DNA of 64,000 nucleotides from Acidovorax sp. 1608163 (GCF_003669015.1 NZ_CP033069.1:1181001-1245000), one strand, 5' to 3'. Shown: positions 1-9,618, counted from the first letter of the stretch. Notes: generated from the sequence alone by a model not told the origin. Translations and numbers: made by a program.

Positions 1-618
1 GTGGTGGTGTCGGTGGCTTACCCGCTCACTCCGTTTCCACAACCCGTGGACACCGGCTACGACGTACTCAAGTGGGTGCACCGCAACCGCACGAAGCTGG
101 GCGGACAGGGCGCGCTGGTGTACCTGGCGGGCGAAGAGGCTGGTGGCAACCTGGCTGCCGCCGTGGCCCTGATGGCGCGTGACCAGTCCCACCCTCCGCT
201 GGCTGGGAAAATTTTGCTCTCGCCCATGCTCGACCCCTGCGTGGGCACAGCCTCGCAGCGGCAGGTGACAGGTGACGCGGTGGACTGCAAGTGGGTGGAG
301 GGCTGGCGCAACTTCCTGCGCTGCCCACGCGATGCCGAGCACCCCTACGCGGTACCGGCTTCTGCGCACCGCCTGGCAGGCTTGCCCCCCACGCTGATTT
401 TGGTGGGTGACACCGACCCCATGCACGACGAGGCCCTGGCCTATGCCGCCCGGCTGCGTGCCGCAGGCTTGGTGGTGACGCAGCATGTGTTTGCCAAGGC
501 CGAGAAATGGCCAGAGCCTTTGCTGGAGACTGGCCCGCACGAATGCCCTTGCGCCGGTGCGGTGCAAGAGGAGTTCCGGCGGTTTTTTGAAGCCACCCGA
601 TGTCGGGCCCCGTCCTGA
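1..618 (+). CDS. Alpha/beta hydrolase (HSL/esterase fold), 5'-truncated, nucleophile Ser replaced
   Basis: The gene is cut by the window edge: the first codons already match the region after the HGGG oxyanion motif of hormone-sensitive-lipase-type hydrolases, so the true start lies upstream. The 205 visible residues contain the nucleophile-elbow region as GEEAGG (residues 44-49), where the family has GDSAGG. The catalytic Ser position is therefore Glu46 (codon 136-138). The acid loop GDTDPMHDEA (around residue 137) and a late His (TGPHE) are kept. The protein is predicted to be inactive as a serine esterase, or to use other chemistry. It ends 310 bp before the efflux operon and is not obviously part of it. 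Fold assignment is confident; function is not. Confidence 0.75.
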   Translation: MVVSVAYPLTPFPQPVDTGYDVLKWVHRNRTKLGGQGALVYLAGEEAGGNLAAAVALMARDQSHPPLAGKILLSPMLDPCVGTASQRQVTGDAVDCKWVEGWRNFLRCPRDAEHPYAVPASAHRLAGLPPTLILVGDTDPMHDEALAYAARLRAAGLVVTQHVFAKAEKWPEPLLETGPHECPCAGAVQEEFRRFFEATRCRAPS

Positions 619-928
619 CACAGATCGCACCGATGACTTGACCCCTGGACCGGCGCTTGATCGCCGCTGGCCCAGCCTGCTTGCAGAGCTGGCTGGGCGC
701 AGCCTTGCCCTTGGATTTCGCAACCTATTTTGAATCTGGCCCGAAGTGCCGGAGGGATGTGCTTTGCCTGGATTTTTGTGCTTTGCACCGCGCTCCTGTA
801 TGGGGCGTTTGAGACAGCTCCGAATGGCGCTGAGAGCCTTTTGAGCCCTGCGGGCCCGCCACCAGCGGCATGCCCGGCAGACCTGGACAGACCTGATGAA
901 CCGAATCAATGACACGGAGGAAAACACC
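619..928. other. Intergenic region ahead of the RND operon
   Basis: This 310-bp gap holds no convincing gene. An 8-bp perfect inverted repeat (GCCCAGCC / GGCTGGGC, 670-677 and 691-698) with a 13-nt loop may end the hydrolase transcript, but it has no T-tract. A strong ribosome-binding site (GGAGG, 916-920) precedes the efflux adaptor start. No regulator gene for the pump is encoded here, so the pump's regulator must lie elsewhere. Confidence 0.5.
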
Positions 929-2191
929 ATGAACAACGCACTTCTCTCTTCGCCCCGCCGCCGCTGGTGGGCCACGGCAGGCGCCATTGCGGCGGCTGTG
1001 GCTGTGGGGGGCACGGCCTTGGGCCTGCAAGACTCGCACGCTGAATCGCCCACGGCAGGGGCCGCCCCGCAGGGCGTACCCGTGTCGGTGGCCGCTGTGC
1101 TGCAAAAAGACATAGCCCTGTGGGACGAGTTCTCGGGCCGCCTGGAGGCCGTGCAGCGCGTAGAGGTGCGCCCCCGCGTTGCGGGTGCGCTGCAGGCCGT
1201 GCACTTCAAGGAGGGTGCCCTCGTCAAGCAGGGCGACCTGCTGGTGACGGTGGACCCCGCCCCCTACGCCGCCGAGGTGGACCGCGCCGAAGCCCAGGTG
1301 GCCGCCGCGCAGGCCCGGGTGTCATACACCCGCAGTGAGCTGGACCGCTCCACCCGTCTGCTGCAAGAAAGCGCCATCGCCCAGCGCGAGCACGACGAAC
1401 GCCAGAACGCCCACCGCGAGGCCGATGCCAACCTGCGCGCTGCGCAGGCCGCATTGCAAACCGCACGCCTGAACCTGTCGTACACCCAGGTGCGCGCGCC
1501 GGTGGCGGGCCGCGTGGGGCGCGCCGAAGTCACGGTGGGCAACCTGGTGTCCGCCGGTGCGGGCGCGCCGGTGCTGACATCGCTCGTCTCTGTCAGCCCC
1601 ATCTACGCGAGCTTTGACACCGACGAGCAGATCGTGGTGAAGGCCCTGCAAGACCTGGGCAGCGGCTCCAAGGGGCAAAGTGCGCGCCAGTTGCTGGAGC
1701 GTATCCCTGTGCAAATGGGCACGGGCACCAGCACCAGTGGCGGCACGCCGCACGCCGGCCACCTGCAGCTGATTGACAACCAGGTGGACGCCAAGAGCGG
1801 CACCGTGCGCGTGCGTGCGGTGTTTGACAACGCCGACGGCGCACTCATCCCCGGCCAGTTTGCACGCATCCGCATGGGCCAGGCCCGCAACACGCAGGCG
1901 GTGCTCATCAACGAGCGTGCCGTGGGCACCGACCAGAGCAAGAAGTTTGTGATGGTGGTGGCCGAAGGCAACAAGGCCGAGTACCGCGAGGTGACGCTGG
2001 GCGCCCCGGTGGACGGCCTGCGCGTGGTCACCTCGGGCCTGAAGGCGGGCGAGACCATTGTGGTCAACGGCCTGCAGCGCGTGCGCCCCGGTGCTGTGCT
2101 GGCACCGCAAGCCGTGCCCATGTCGGCCAAAGCAGAGGTGCCCGGTGAGCGCAAGCAAGCCCAAGGCGCCACCAAGTCGCCCGCTGTGTGA
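929..2191 (+). CDS. RND efflux periplasmic adaptor subunit, MexE-like
   Basis: A 420-residue membrane fusion protein that bridges an inner-membrane RND pump and an outer-membrane channel. I chose the ATG at 929 because GGAGG lies 8 bp upstream; an in-frame ATG at 896 has no such site. An N-terminal hydrophobic segment (about residues 13-33) is a signal anchor. The barrel/lipoyl motif WDEFSGRLEAVQRVEVRPRV (about 67-86) is typical of MexE rather than AcrA. A long alpha-hairpin rich in Ala, Gln and Arg follows, then a second lipoyl half (VRAPVAGRVGRAEVTVGNLV) and the beta-barrel. The permease begins 36 bp downstream, so the two are co-transcribed. Substrates cannot be read from the sequence. Confidence 0.93.
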   Translation: MNNALLSSPRRRWWATAGAIAAAVAVGGTALGLQDSHAESPTAGAAPQGVPVSVAAVLQKDIALWDEFSGRLEAVQRVEVRPRVAGALQAVHFKEGALVKQGDLLVTVDPAPYAAEVDRAEAQVAAAQARVSYTRSELDRSTRLLQESAIAQREHDERQNAHREADANLRAAQAALQTARLNLSYTQVRAPVAGRVGRAEVTVGNLVSAGAGAPVLTSLVSVSPIYASFDTDEQIVVKALQDLGSGSKGQSARQLLERIPVQMGTGTSTSGGTPHAGHLQLIDNQVDAKSGTVRVRAVFDNADGALIPGQFARIRMGQARNTQAVLINERAVGTDQSKKFVMVVAEGNKAEYREVTLGAPVDGLRVVTSGLKAGETIVVNGLQRVRPGAVLAPQAVPMSAKAEVPGERKQAQGATKSPAV

Positions 2192-2227
2192 GCGCAGCGA
2201 GTGATTTGAGCTATCAGGAATATTTGT

Positions 2228-5200
2228 ATGAACCTGTCCCGTTTTTTCATTGACCGCCCCATCTTTGCCGGGGTGCTGTCGGTGCTCATCTTCCTGGGGG
2301 GGCTCATCGCATTGCGCGGTCTGCCCATCTCTGAGTACCCCGAGGTCGCGCCGCCGTCTGTGGTGGTGCGCGCCCAGTACCCAGGTGCCAACCCCAAGGT
2401 GATCGCCGAGACCGTGGCCACGCCGCTGGAGGAATCCATCAACGGTGTGGAAGGCATGCTCTACATGGGCAGCCAGGCCACGACCGATGGCGTGATGACG
2501 CTGACGGTGACCTTCAAGCTGGGCACCGACCCGGACAAGGCACAGCAGCTGGTGCAAAACCGCGTCTCGCAGGCCGAGCCGCGCTTGCCTGAAGAAGTGC
2601 GCCGCCTGGGTGTTACCACCGTCAAGAGCGCGCCGGACCTGACCATGGTGGTGCACCTGGTTTCGCCCAACAACCGCTACGACATCGACTACCTGCGCAA
2701 CTACGCCGTTCTCAACGTGAAGGACCGGCTCGCCCGCATTGGCGGCGTGGGCCAGGTGCAGATCTTTGGCGGCGGCGACTATTCGATGCGCGTGTGGCTC
2801 GACCCCCAAAAGGTAGCGCAGCGCGGCCTCTCGGCCAGCGATGTGGTGTCTGCCATCCGTGGGCAAAACGTGCAAGCGGCTGCCGGTGTGGTGGGTGCAT
2901 CGCCCGGCTTGCCGGGCGTGGACCTGCAGCTGTCCATCAACGCCCAGGGCCGTTTGACGACCGAGGAAGAGTTTGGCGACATCATCGTCAAGACCAGCGC
3001 CGACGGCGCGGTGACACGCCTGCGCGACATCGCCCGCCTGGAGCTGGGTGCTGCCGACTATTCGCTGCGTTCGCTGCTCAACAACGACCCCGCCGTGGGC
3101 ATGGGCGTGTTCCAGGCCCCGGGCTCCAACGCGCTCGACATCTCGGCCAATGTGCGCAAGACCATGGACGAGATCCAGAAGAACATGCCCGAAGGTGTGG
3201 AGTACCGCATTGCGTACGACCCCACACAGTTCGTGCGTGCGTCCATCAAGTCCGTCATCCAGACGCTGATCGAAGCCATCGCCCTGGTGGTGATCGTAGT
3301 GATCCTGTTCCTGCAGACCTGGCGCGCCTCCATCATCCCGCTGCTGGCCGTGCCGGTGTCGGTGGTGGGCACGTTTGCGGTGCTGCATTTGCTGGGCTTC
3401 TCGATCAACGCGCTGAGCCTGTTCGGCCTGGTGCTGGCCATCGGCATCGTGGTGGACGACGCCATCGTGGTGGTCGAGAACGTCGAACGCAACATCGAGG
3501 CGGGCCTGACCCCGCGTGAAGCCACCTACCGCGCCATGCGTGAAGTCTCTGGCCCCATCATCGCGATTGCGCTGGTGCTGGTGGCCGTGTTTGTGCCGCT
3601 GGCCTTTATCAGCGGGCTCACGGGCCAGTTTTACCGCCAGTTTGCGGTCACCATCGCTATCTCCACGGTGATCTCGGCCATCAACTCGCTGACCTTGTCA
3701 CCCGCGCTGAGCGCACTGCTGCTCAAGGGCCACCACGAACCCAAGGACGCGCTCACGCGCGGCATGGACAAGGTGCTGGGCCGCTTCTTTGGCGCCTTCA
3801 ACCGCGTGTTCCAGCGCGGCTCGGACGCCTACAGCGGTGGCGTCAAGCGCGTCATTGGCCGCAAGGCGCTGATGCTGGTCGTTTACCTGGCCTTGGTGGG
3901 TGCCACTTGGGGCCTGTTCAAGGTGGTGCCTGGCGGCTTTGTGCCTGCGCAAGACAAGCAGTACCTGGTGGGCTTTGCCCAGCTGCCCGATGGCGCCACG
4001 CTGGACCGCACCGAAGATGTGATCCGCCGCATGGGTGAAATCGTCAAGACCAACCCCAATGTGGAAGACGCCATCGCCTTCCCGGGCCTGTCGATCAACG
4101 GCTTCACCAACAGCTCCAACTCGGGCATCGTGTTCGTCACGCTCAAGCCCTTTGCCGAGCGCACCCGTGCTGACCAAAGCGGCGGTGCCGTGGCCATGCA
4201 GTTGAACCAGGCGTTTGGCAGCATCCAGGAAGCGTTCATCGCCATGTTCCCGCCGCCACCCGTGGCAGGCCTGGGTACCACCGGCGGCTTCAAGCTGCAG
4301 ATCGAAGACCGTGCCTCGCTGGGCTACGAAGCCATGGACGGCGCCGTGAAGGCCTTCATGGGCAAGGCCTACCAGACGCCCGAGCTGGCTGGGCTGTTCA
4401 CCAGCTGGCAGGTCAACGTGCCGCAGCTGTACGCCAACATCGACCGCACCAAGGCGCGCCAGCTGGGCGTGCCCGTGACGGACATCTTCGACACCCTGCA
4501 AATCTACCTGGGCAGCCTGTACGCCAACGACTTCAACCAGTTTGGCCGCACCTACAGCGTGCGCGTGCAGGCCGATGCGGCCTACCGCGCGCGGGCCGAG
4601 GACGTGGCTGCACTCAAGGTGCGCTCCAGCACGGGCGAGATGGTGCCGCTGTCTGCGCTGATGAAGATCGAGCCCAGCTTTGGCCCTGAGCGTGCCATGC
4701 GCTACAACGGCTACCTGGCCGCCGATGTGAATGGTGGCCCTGCGCCCGGCTTCTCGTCGGGCCAGGCCCAGGCCGCTATCGAGCGCATTGCAGCCGAGAC
4801 GCTGCCCCAGGGCATCACGTTTGAATGGACCGAGCTGACCTACCAGGAAATCCTGGCGGGTAACTCTGCGGTGCTGGTGTTCCCGCTGGCCATCTTGCTG
4901 GTGTTCCTGGTGCTGGCTGCGCAGTACGAAAGCCTCACGCTGCCCATTGCCATCATCTTGATCGTGCCCATGGGCCTGCTGGCGGCGATGACGGGGGTGT
5001 GGCTCACCAAGGGCGACAACAACGTGTTCACGCAGATCGGGCTCATCGTGCTGGTGGGGCTATCGGCCAAGAACGCGATCCTGATCGTGGAGTTTGCGCG
5101 CGAGCTGGAGTTTGCGGGTCGCAGCCCCGTGCAGGCCGCCATTGAGGCCAGCCGCCTGCGTCTGCGCCCCATCCTCATGACCTCGCTGGCGTTTGTGATG

Positions 5201-5470
5201 GGCGTGCTGCCCCTGGTGCTGTCCACCGGTGCGGGCGCAGAAATGCGCAGCGCCATGGGCGTGGCCGTGTTCGCCGGGATGATTGGGGTGACAGCCTTTG
5301 GCCTGTTCCTCACACCCGTGTTCTACGTGCTGCTGCGCAAGCTGGCAGGCAACCGCCCGCTGGTGGAGCATGGCGCGCATGTGGCGCCCATCTCGCATGC
5401 TCCGCACGCCGCAGGCAGTGCCGCGCACCCCGTGCTGGCAGCGCCCCGCCACCCCCATGAAGGTGCCTGA
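2228..5470 (+). CDS. RND efflux permease (HAE1 family), MexF-like
   Basis: A 1080-residue inner-membrane proton-driven drug exporter, about the usual length for HAE1 pumps. It begins with the family signature NLSRFFIDRPIFAGVLS and has two halves, each with a large periplasmic porter domain. The proton-relay residues are visible: the Asp pair in GIVVDDAIVVVENVE (TM4, about residue 405) and the Lys in GLSAKNAILIVEF (TM10, about 945). N-terminal wording (LPISEYPEVAPPSVVVRAQYPGANPKV, split here as motif blocks) is closest to MexF. The C-terminal tail is His/Ala-rich and variable. It lies between its adaptor and its outer-membrane channel, forming a complete tripartite pump. Confidence 0.95.
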   Translation: MNLSRFFIDRPIFAGVLSVLIFLGGLIALRGLPISEYPEVAPPSVVVRAQYPGANPKVIAETVATPLEESINGVEGMLYMGSQATTDGVMTLTVTFKLGTDPDKAQQLVQNRVSQAEPRLPEEVRRLGVTTVKSAPDLTMVVHLVSPNNRYDIDYLRNYAVLNVKDRLARIGGVGQVQIFGGGDYSMRVWLDPQKVAQRGLSASDVVSAIRGQNVQAAAGVVGASPGLPGVDLQLSINAQGRLTTEEEFGDIIVKTSADGAVTRLRDIARLELGAADYSLRSLLNNDPAVGMGVFQAPGSNALDISANVRKTMDEIQKNMPEGVEYRIAYDPTQFVRASIKSVIQTLIEAIALVVIVVILFLQTWRASIIPLLAVPVSVVGTFAVLHLLGFSINALSLFGLVLAIGIVVDDAIVVVENVERNIEAGLTPREATYRAMREVSGPIIAIALVLVAVFVPLAFISGLTGQFYRQFAVTIAISTVISAINSLTLSPALSALLLKGHHEPKDALTRGMDKVLGRFFGAFNRVFQRGSDAYSGGVKRVIGRKALMLVVYLALVGATWGLFKVVPGGFVPAQDKQYLVGFAQLPDGATLDRTEDVIRRMGEIVKTNPNVEDAIAFPGLSINGFTNSSNSGIVFVTLKPFAERTRADQSGGAVAMQLNQAFGSIQEAFIAMFPPPPVAGLGTTGGFKLQIEDRASLGYEAMDGAVKAFMGKAYQTPELAGLFTSWQVNVPQLYANIDRTKARQLGVPVTDIFDTLQIYLGSLYANDFNQFGRTYSVRVQADAAYRARAEDVAALKVRSSTGEMVPLSALMKIEPSFGPERAMRYNGYLAADVNGGPAPGFSSGQAQAAIERIAAETLPQGITFEWTELTYQEILAGNSAVLVFPLAILLVFLVLAAQYESLTLPIAIILIVPMGLLAAMTGVWLTKGDNNVFTQIGLIVLVGLSAKNAILIVEFARELEFAGRSPVQAAIEASRLRLRPILMTSLAFVMGVLPLVLSTGAGAEMRSAMGVAVFAGMIGVTAFGLFLTPVFYVLLRKLAGNRPLVEHGAHVAPISHAPHAAGSAAHPVLAAPRHPHEGA

Positions 5471-5525
5471 ACGCCTTTGTGCCTTTGAGCTATTTGCAAT
5501 GGGCCCAGGCCCTGCGCCCAAAGCC

Positions 5526-5557
5526 GCCCACAGCCCTGGAAGACCGGGGCTGTGGGC
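5526..5557 (+). other. Intercistronic hairpin before the outer-membrane channel gene
   Basis: An 11-bp perfect inverted repeat (GCCCACAGCCC at 5526-5536, GGGCTGTGGGC at 5547-5557) with a 10-nt loop lies between the permease stop and the AGGAG ribosome-binding site of the channel gene. No T-tract follows, so it is not a standard terminator. It could attenuate or stabilise the downstream part of the mRNA. Confidence 0.55.
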
Positions 5558-5574
5558 CCGGCAGGAGATTCAAC

Positions 5575-7068
5575 ATGACAGACAACGCAAATCACCCCGG
5601 GGCCGTGCCAACCCCCGCAGCCCGCAGGCGCAGCCTGCTGGCCCCCCTGGTCGCAGCGCTGGTGCTGGCCGGCTGCATGACACAGCCGGTGGTGCCCGCA
5701 CCGCACGCCGGTGTGCCCGTGCCCGAGTCCTTCAGCGCAGGCAGCCAGCAAGCCGCCGTGCCGCCCGCCCCCTGGACGGTAGCCCCTCCCGCTGAGGCCC
5801 AACCCCGCGGCGAGTGGTGGCTGGGTTTTCAGGACCCGGCGCTGGCCGACCTGGTACAGCGCGCAGGCAGCGCCAACACCAGCATCCAGCAAGCCGCTGG
5901 GCGGCTGGCCGAGGCCCGCTCGCTGCTGCGCTCGGCCGACGCTGCGCGCTCGGTGCAGGTGGGCGCATCGGCGGGCGTGACGCGCCAGGCCGGTGCCGCC
6001 ACCACGGGCAGTGCCACCCCCGCCACACTGGGCACGGCCGGGCTCAATGTGTCGTACGAGCTGGACCTGTTTGGCAAGCTGTCGCAAACCAGCGATGCTG
6101 CGCGGCTGGATGCCGATGCCCGCGCCGCGCTGCTGCAAAGCACGCGCCTCCTGGTGCAGGCCGACGTGGCGCAAACCTATTTGCAGCTGCGGGCTGCGCA
6201 GACCGAGCTGCAACTCGTCAATGAAAGCCTGGCCGCGTACCAAGACACCCTGCGCCTGACGCAGCGCCGCCAGCAGGCCGGTGATGTGGCCGAACTGGAC
6301 GTGGCCCGCGTGCAGACCGAGGTGGCCGCCACCGAGTCCGAAGCCCTGGCCCTGCAACGCCAGCAGGCGCTGCTGTCCAACGCCCTGGCCGTGCTGGTGG
6401 GCGAGGTGCCTGGCGGCTTTGCCTTGCCCGCCGCTGCCAGCGATGCTGCCCTGCCGGTCATCCCCCCCGGCGTGCCTGGCACCGTGCTGGCCCGCAGGCC
6501 CGATGTGTCGGCTGCGCAGACTGCAGTGATGGCCGCGCAGGCCCGTGTGGGTGTGGCGCAAACGGCCTGGTTCCCGGCCATCACGCTCACGGGCAATGCG
6601 GGCCACGCATCGCCCGAGCTGGGCGACCTCTTCAAGTGGTCGGCCCGCGCCTGGGGCGTGAGTGCCTTGCTCTCGCTGCCCCTGTGGGACGGCGGCCAGC
6701 GCGACGCGCAAGTGCAGGGCGCCAACGCCCGGTTGGAGCAGGCCCTGGCCAGCCACCGCGAGCAGGTGCTCACCGCCTTCCGCGAGGTGGAAGACCAATT
6801 GGCTTCGCTGCGCTGGCTTGCTGGCCAGGCCGAGGCACAAGGCCGCGCAGTGACGGCCGCCCGCCGCGCCACGCAGCTGTCAGACACGCGCTACCGCAAC
6901 GGCTTGGTCAGCCAGCTGGAACTGCTGGACGCCCGCCGCAGCGAACTGCGCAACCGTCGCCAGGCGCTGCAGGTGCGCACCGCGCAGTACACGGCCACGG
7001 TGGGGCTCATCCGGGCCCTGGGTGGCGACTGGGGCGATGCGGCCCCGCGTGTGGCCGCAGCCCCCTGA
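5575..7068 (+). CDS. Outer-membrane efflux lipoprotein, OprM/NodT family
   Basis: A 497-residue TolC-like channel that completes the RND pump. The start at 5575 is set by AGGAG at 5563-5567; a longer frame to 5479 has no ribosome site and would spoil the signal peptide. The lipobox LAGC (around residue 33) predicts lipidation. Two repeated halves carry the NodT pattern, for example EWWLGFQDPALADLV near the start, and RRPDVSAAQTAVMAAQARVG opening the second half. Long Ala/Gln/Leu helices form the periplasmic barrel. It is the third gene of the operon and the last before a 234-bp gap. Confidence 0.93.
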   Translation: MTDNANHPGAVPTPAARRRSLLAPLVAALVLAGCMTQPVVPAPHAGVPVPESFSAGSQQAAVPPAPWTVAPPAEAQPRGEWWLGFQDPALADLVQRAGSANTSIQQAAGRLAEARSLLRSADAARSVQVGASAGVTRQAGAATTGSATPATLGTAGLNVSYELDLFGKLSQTSDAARLDADARAALLQSTRLLVQADVAQTYLQLRAAQTELQLVNESLAAYQDTLRLTQRRQQAGDVAELDVARVQTEVAATESEALALQRQQALLSNALAVLVGEVPGGFALPAAASDAALPVIPPGVPGTVLARRPDVSAAQTAVMAAQARVGVAQTAWFPAITLTGNAGHASPELGDLFKWSARAWGVSALLSLPLWDGGQRDAQVQGANARLEQALASHREQVLTAFREVEDQLASLRWLAGQAEAQGRAVTAARRATQLSDTRYRNGLVSQLELLDARRSELRNRRQALQVRTAQYTATVGLIRALGGDWGDAAPRVAAAP

Positions 7069-7150
7069 CCTGCAGGCGAGGGCGCAGCGCGACGGCGGGC
7101 GTGGACAGGGTGCGAAGGGCAGGGGGCAAGTACCCCCACCTTCGCCTCGG

Positions 7151-7163
7151 GTTGTCATACAAC
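7151..7163. promoter_or_regulatory. Candidate GntR (FadR/FCD-type) operator
   Basis: The 13-mer GTTGTCATACAAC is a perfect palindrome around a 3-nt centre and fits the FCD-subfamily consensus TNGTNNNACNA. It lies about 140 bp upstream of the aldehyde dehydrogenase start. No GntR gene is in the window, so this is an inference from the motif alone. Confidence 0.35.
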
Positions 7164-7302
7164 CACGGCGGCCCGCTGGCGCTGCGCCTATAGTGTGGGG
7201 CGCGCTTGGCCCCCAACGCCTTGTTGGGGCTCAAGCAGATTCACCAGGGTGCCCGGCCCGGGGCTGGCCACCGTCTTTTGTTCCATCCACAGGAGTTTTT
7301 GC

Positions 7303-8739
7303 ATGAGCTACCCCCACACCCGTCTTTTCATTGCAGGCACATGGCAGGACGCTGCGGACGGCAAGACCATTGCCGTGCACAACCCCGCCACCGGCAAGGA
7401 AATTGGCCGGGTGGCCCACGCGGGCAAGGCCGACCTGGACCGCGCCCTGGAAGCCGCCCAAAAAGGCTTTGAAGCCTGGCGCGACATCCCCGCTGTGGAC
7501 CGCGCCAAGACCATGCGCCGCGCCGCTGCGTTGATCCGCGAACGCGCCGACGCCATCGCCGCCATCATGGTGCAAGAGCAGGGCAAACCCCTGGCCGAAG
7601 CCAAGGTCGAAACCATGTCGGCCGCAGAAATCATCGAATGGTTTGCCGACGAATCCCAGCGCGTGTACGGCCGCATCGTGCCCTCGCGCAACCTCAAGGC
7701 CCAGCAGCTGGTGATCAAGGACCCCGTGGGCCCTGTGGCCGCTTTCACGCCGTGGAACTTCCCCATCAACCAGGTGGTGCGCAAGCTCGCTGCCGCCCTG
7801 GCCGCAGGCTGCTCCATCCTCGTTAAGGCGCCTGAAGAAACCCCCGCCAGCCCCGCCGAGCTGATCCGCGCCTTTGCCGATGCAGGCTTGCCTGCAGGCA
7901 CCGTGGGCCTGGTCTATGGCGACCCGGCAGAAATCTCCAACTACCTCATCCCGCACCCGGTCATCCGCAAGGTCACCTTCACCGGCTCTACCCCCGTGGG
8001 CAAGCAACTGGCGGCCCTGGCTGGCAAGCACATGAAGCGCGTGACGATGGAGCTGGGCGGCCACGCCCCCGTCATCGTGGCCGAGGACGCCGACGTTGAG
8101 CTGGCCATCCGCGCCGCAGGCGGTGCCAAGTTCCGCAACGCGGGGCAGGTGTGCATCTCGCCCACGCGCTTTCTGGTGCACGAAAGCATCCGCGGTGAAT
8201 TTGTGGCCGCACTGGCCCGCCACGCGCAGGGCTTGAAAGTGGGCGACGGCCTGGCCGAAGGCACACAGATGGGCCCTCTGGCCAACCCCCGCCGCATCAC
8301 CGCCATGGCTGACTTGCTGGCCGACGCCGTGCAGCACGGCGCCCAGGTGGCTGTCGGTGGCCAGCGCATTGGATCGGAAGGCAACTTCTTCCAGCCCACC
8401 GTGCTCAACGACGTGCCCCTGTCGGCCCGCATCTTTAACGAAGAACCCTTCGGCCCCGTGGCAGCCGTGCGTGGCTTTGAAAAGATCGAAGACGCCATCG
8501 CCGAAGCCAACCGCCTGCCGTTTGGCCTGGCCGGTTACGCCTTCACCACCTCGCTGAAAAACGCCCACTTGCTGTCCCAGCGCCTGGAAGTGGGCATGCT
8601 CTGGATCAACCAGGCTGCGGCCCCTGCGGCTGAGCTGCCGTTTGGTGGCTTGAAGGATTCGGGCTATGGCTCAGAAGGCGGCACGGAAGCCATTGAGGCG
8701 CACTTGAATACACGCCTGGTGTCGATCATGAACGCGTGA
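7303..8739 (+). CDS. NAD(P)-dependent aldehyde dehydrogenase, succinate-semialdehyde dehydrogenase type
   Basis: A 478-residue enzyme that oxidises an aldehyde to a carboxylic acid. The ATG at 7303 has AGGAG 8 bp upstream; the longer open frame from 7195 lacks a ribosome site. The family elements are in order: [14 protein letters not shown] (cofactor and oxyanion Asn), [23 protein letters not shown] (nucleotide turn), [11 protein letters not shown] (general-base Glu, about residue 252) and [12 protein letters not shown] (catalytic Cys, about 286). Sequence character is closest to succinate- or alpha-ketoglutarate-semialdehyde dehydrogenases. It stands alone with no pathway neighbour, so the substrate is uncertain. 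A GntR-type palindrome upstream hints at induction by a catabolite. Confidence 0.9.
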   Translation: MSYPHTRLFIAGTWQDAADGKTIAVHNPATGKEIGRVAHAGKADLDRALEAAQKGFEAWRDIPAVDRAKTMRRAAALIRERADAIAAIMVQEQGKPLAEAKVETMSAAEIIEWFADESQRVYGRIVPSRNLKAQQLVIKDPVGPVAAFTPWNFPINQVVRKLAAALAAGCSILVKAPEETPASPAELIRAFADAGLPAGTVGLVYGDPAEISNYLIPHPVIRKVTFTGSTPVGKQLAALAGKHMKRVTMELGGHAPVIVAEDADVELAIRAAGGAKFRNAGQVCISPTRFLVHESIRGEFVAALARHAQGLKVGDGLAEGTQMGPLANPRRITAMADLLADAVQHGAQVAVGGQRIGSEGNFFQPTVLNDVPLSARIFNEEPFGPVAAVRGFEKIEDAIAEANRLPFGLAGYAFTTSLKNAHLLSQRLEVGMLWINQAAAPAAELPFGGLKDSGYGSEGGTEAIEAHLNTRLVSIMNA

Positions 8740-8946
8740 TGTTCTGACACTGCAGGCGCTGTTGGGCGGTGCGCGCAAGGCGCGCTGCCCATGGTGTCTG
8801 TTATGTGAAGGGGTTTTGTTACCAGCGAGGCCAATGCAATAAGCAGTGGCCCGTTGTTTGTGTTGGAGTGGCTAGCTGCTATCAGCCAGCACGGACATTC
8901 GCTTTTTCAGTTCAAAATTAGCGCCTGCTTTTTTCAACCACAGCTG

Positions 8947-9507
8947 ATGATCACTGTTTTACCCAACTCGGTTTCTAAGCTTGATCAACAAGTAGTTGTC
9001 CGCTGGACGGGCTGCGAGATGGCATTGGCCGAGGGCGGTAGCTGGGAAATGGACGCCTCTGGGATGGCGTCTTTCGCTCCAGGCGAGATTGTGTGGAGCC
9101 ATCCGAATGTCCCCTATCTGCAGTTTGTCGATGTCTGCGTGACCCTTGCTGACGGGCAAACGCTTTCCTTGCAATCACAGTGCGAAGATGGAACTGGGGT
9201 GCACGGGCTTTACGTGGGCTCAGCCATGGACAAAGGGCTAATGCGGATTGATTCCTCGTCTGGCATTTTTAGACATCGGGAGCTTTCTGAACTTCCGACA
9301 GGCCTCATGACAATCCTGAAGCTTCGACGGGATGGAACAACAAGCAATGTCATTGAGATCCATGCCCTGATCGGCTCGACGGTTGTTCAATTTCTGTCGG
9401 GTGAAGTCTATGAGCGAGAAGGCGGTCGATTCGAGGTCGTCGAACTCGATGAGTCGATACTTATTCAGGTAGACGGAAAAATCCCTGGCGCTAACGCCAT
9501 GAAATGA
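8947..9507 (+). CDS. Hypothetical protein in a lower-GC islet
   Basis: A 186-residue protein that I do not recognise. I prefer the ATG at 8947; the frame is open back to a TTG at 8854, but neither start has a clear ribosome-binding site, so the start is uncertain. No signal peptide or membrane segment is visible from 8947. The sequence is rich in beta-strand-like stretches and acidic residues, ending in GANAMK. Base composition is visibly less GC-rich than neighbouring genes, with codons such as AAG, TTT and GAA used freely. It is convergent with the immunity-like gene at 9619-10008, and the pair may have been acquired together. Confidence 0.6.
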   Translation: MITVLPNSVSKLDQQVVVRWTGCEMALAEGGSWEMDASGMASFAPGEIVWSHPNVPYLQFVDVCVTLADGQTLSLQSQCEDGTGVHGLYVGSAMDKGLMRIDSSSGIFRHRELSELPTGLMTILKLRRDGTTSNVIEIHALIGSTVVQFLSGEVYEREGGRFEVVELDESILIQVDGKIPGANAMK

Positions 9508-9618
9508 CGGCGGATATCGGCCCGGCGCAGCCGTTCAGCCGCAATGAAAGTGGTCGCTCAAAATCTGAATTCAGCAGGCCAGCCAGCGAGGATGGTGTCG
9601 GTCCGCTGCGGTCGATTT

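Noticed and set aside
730..912. A 60-codon frame with a hydrophobic stretch before the efflux adaptor
   Set aside because: It begins with TTG and has no ribosome-binding site; the hydrophobic run is short and probably chance.
1322..3388. A 688-codon minus-strand frame through the RND adaptor and permease genes
   Set aside because: His/Gln-rich shadow translation with no family character, opposite two well-supported genes.
8866..8935. A possible degenerate copy of the dispersed repeat (TAGCTGCTATC...TTAGCGCCTGC)
   Set aside because: The pieces are out of order and lack the paired AGCGCTT/AAGCGCT arms.
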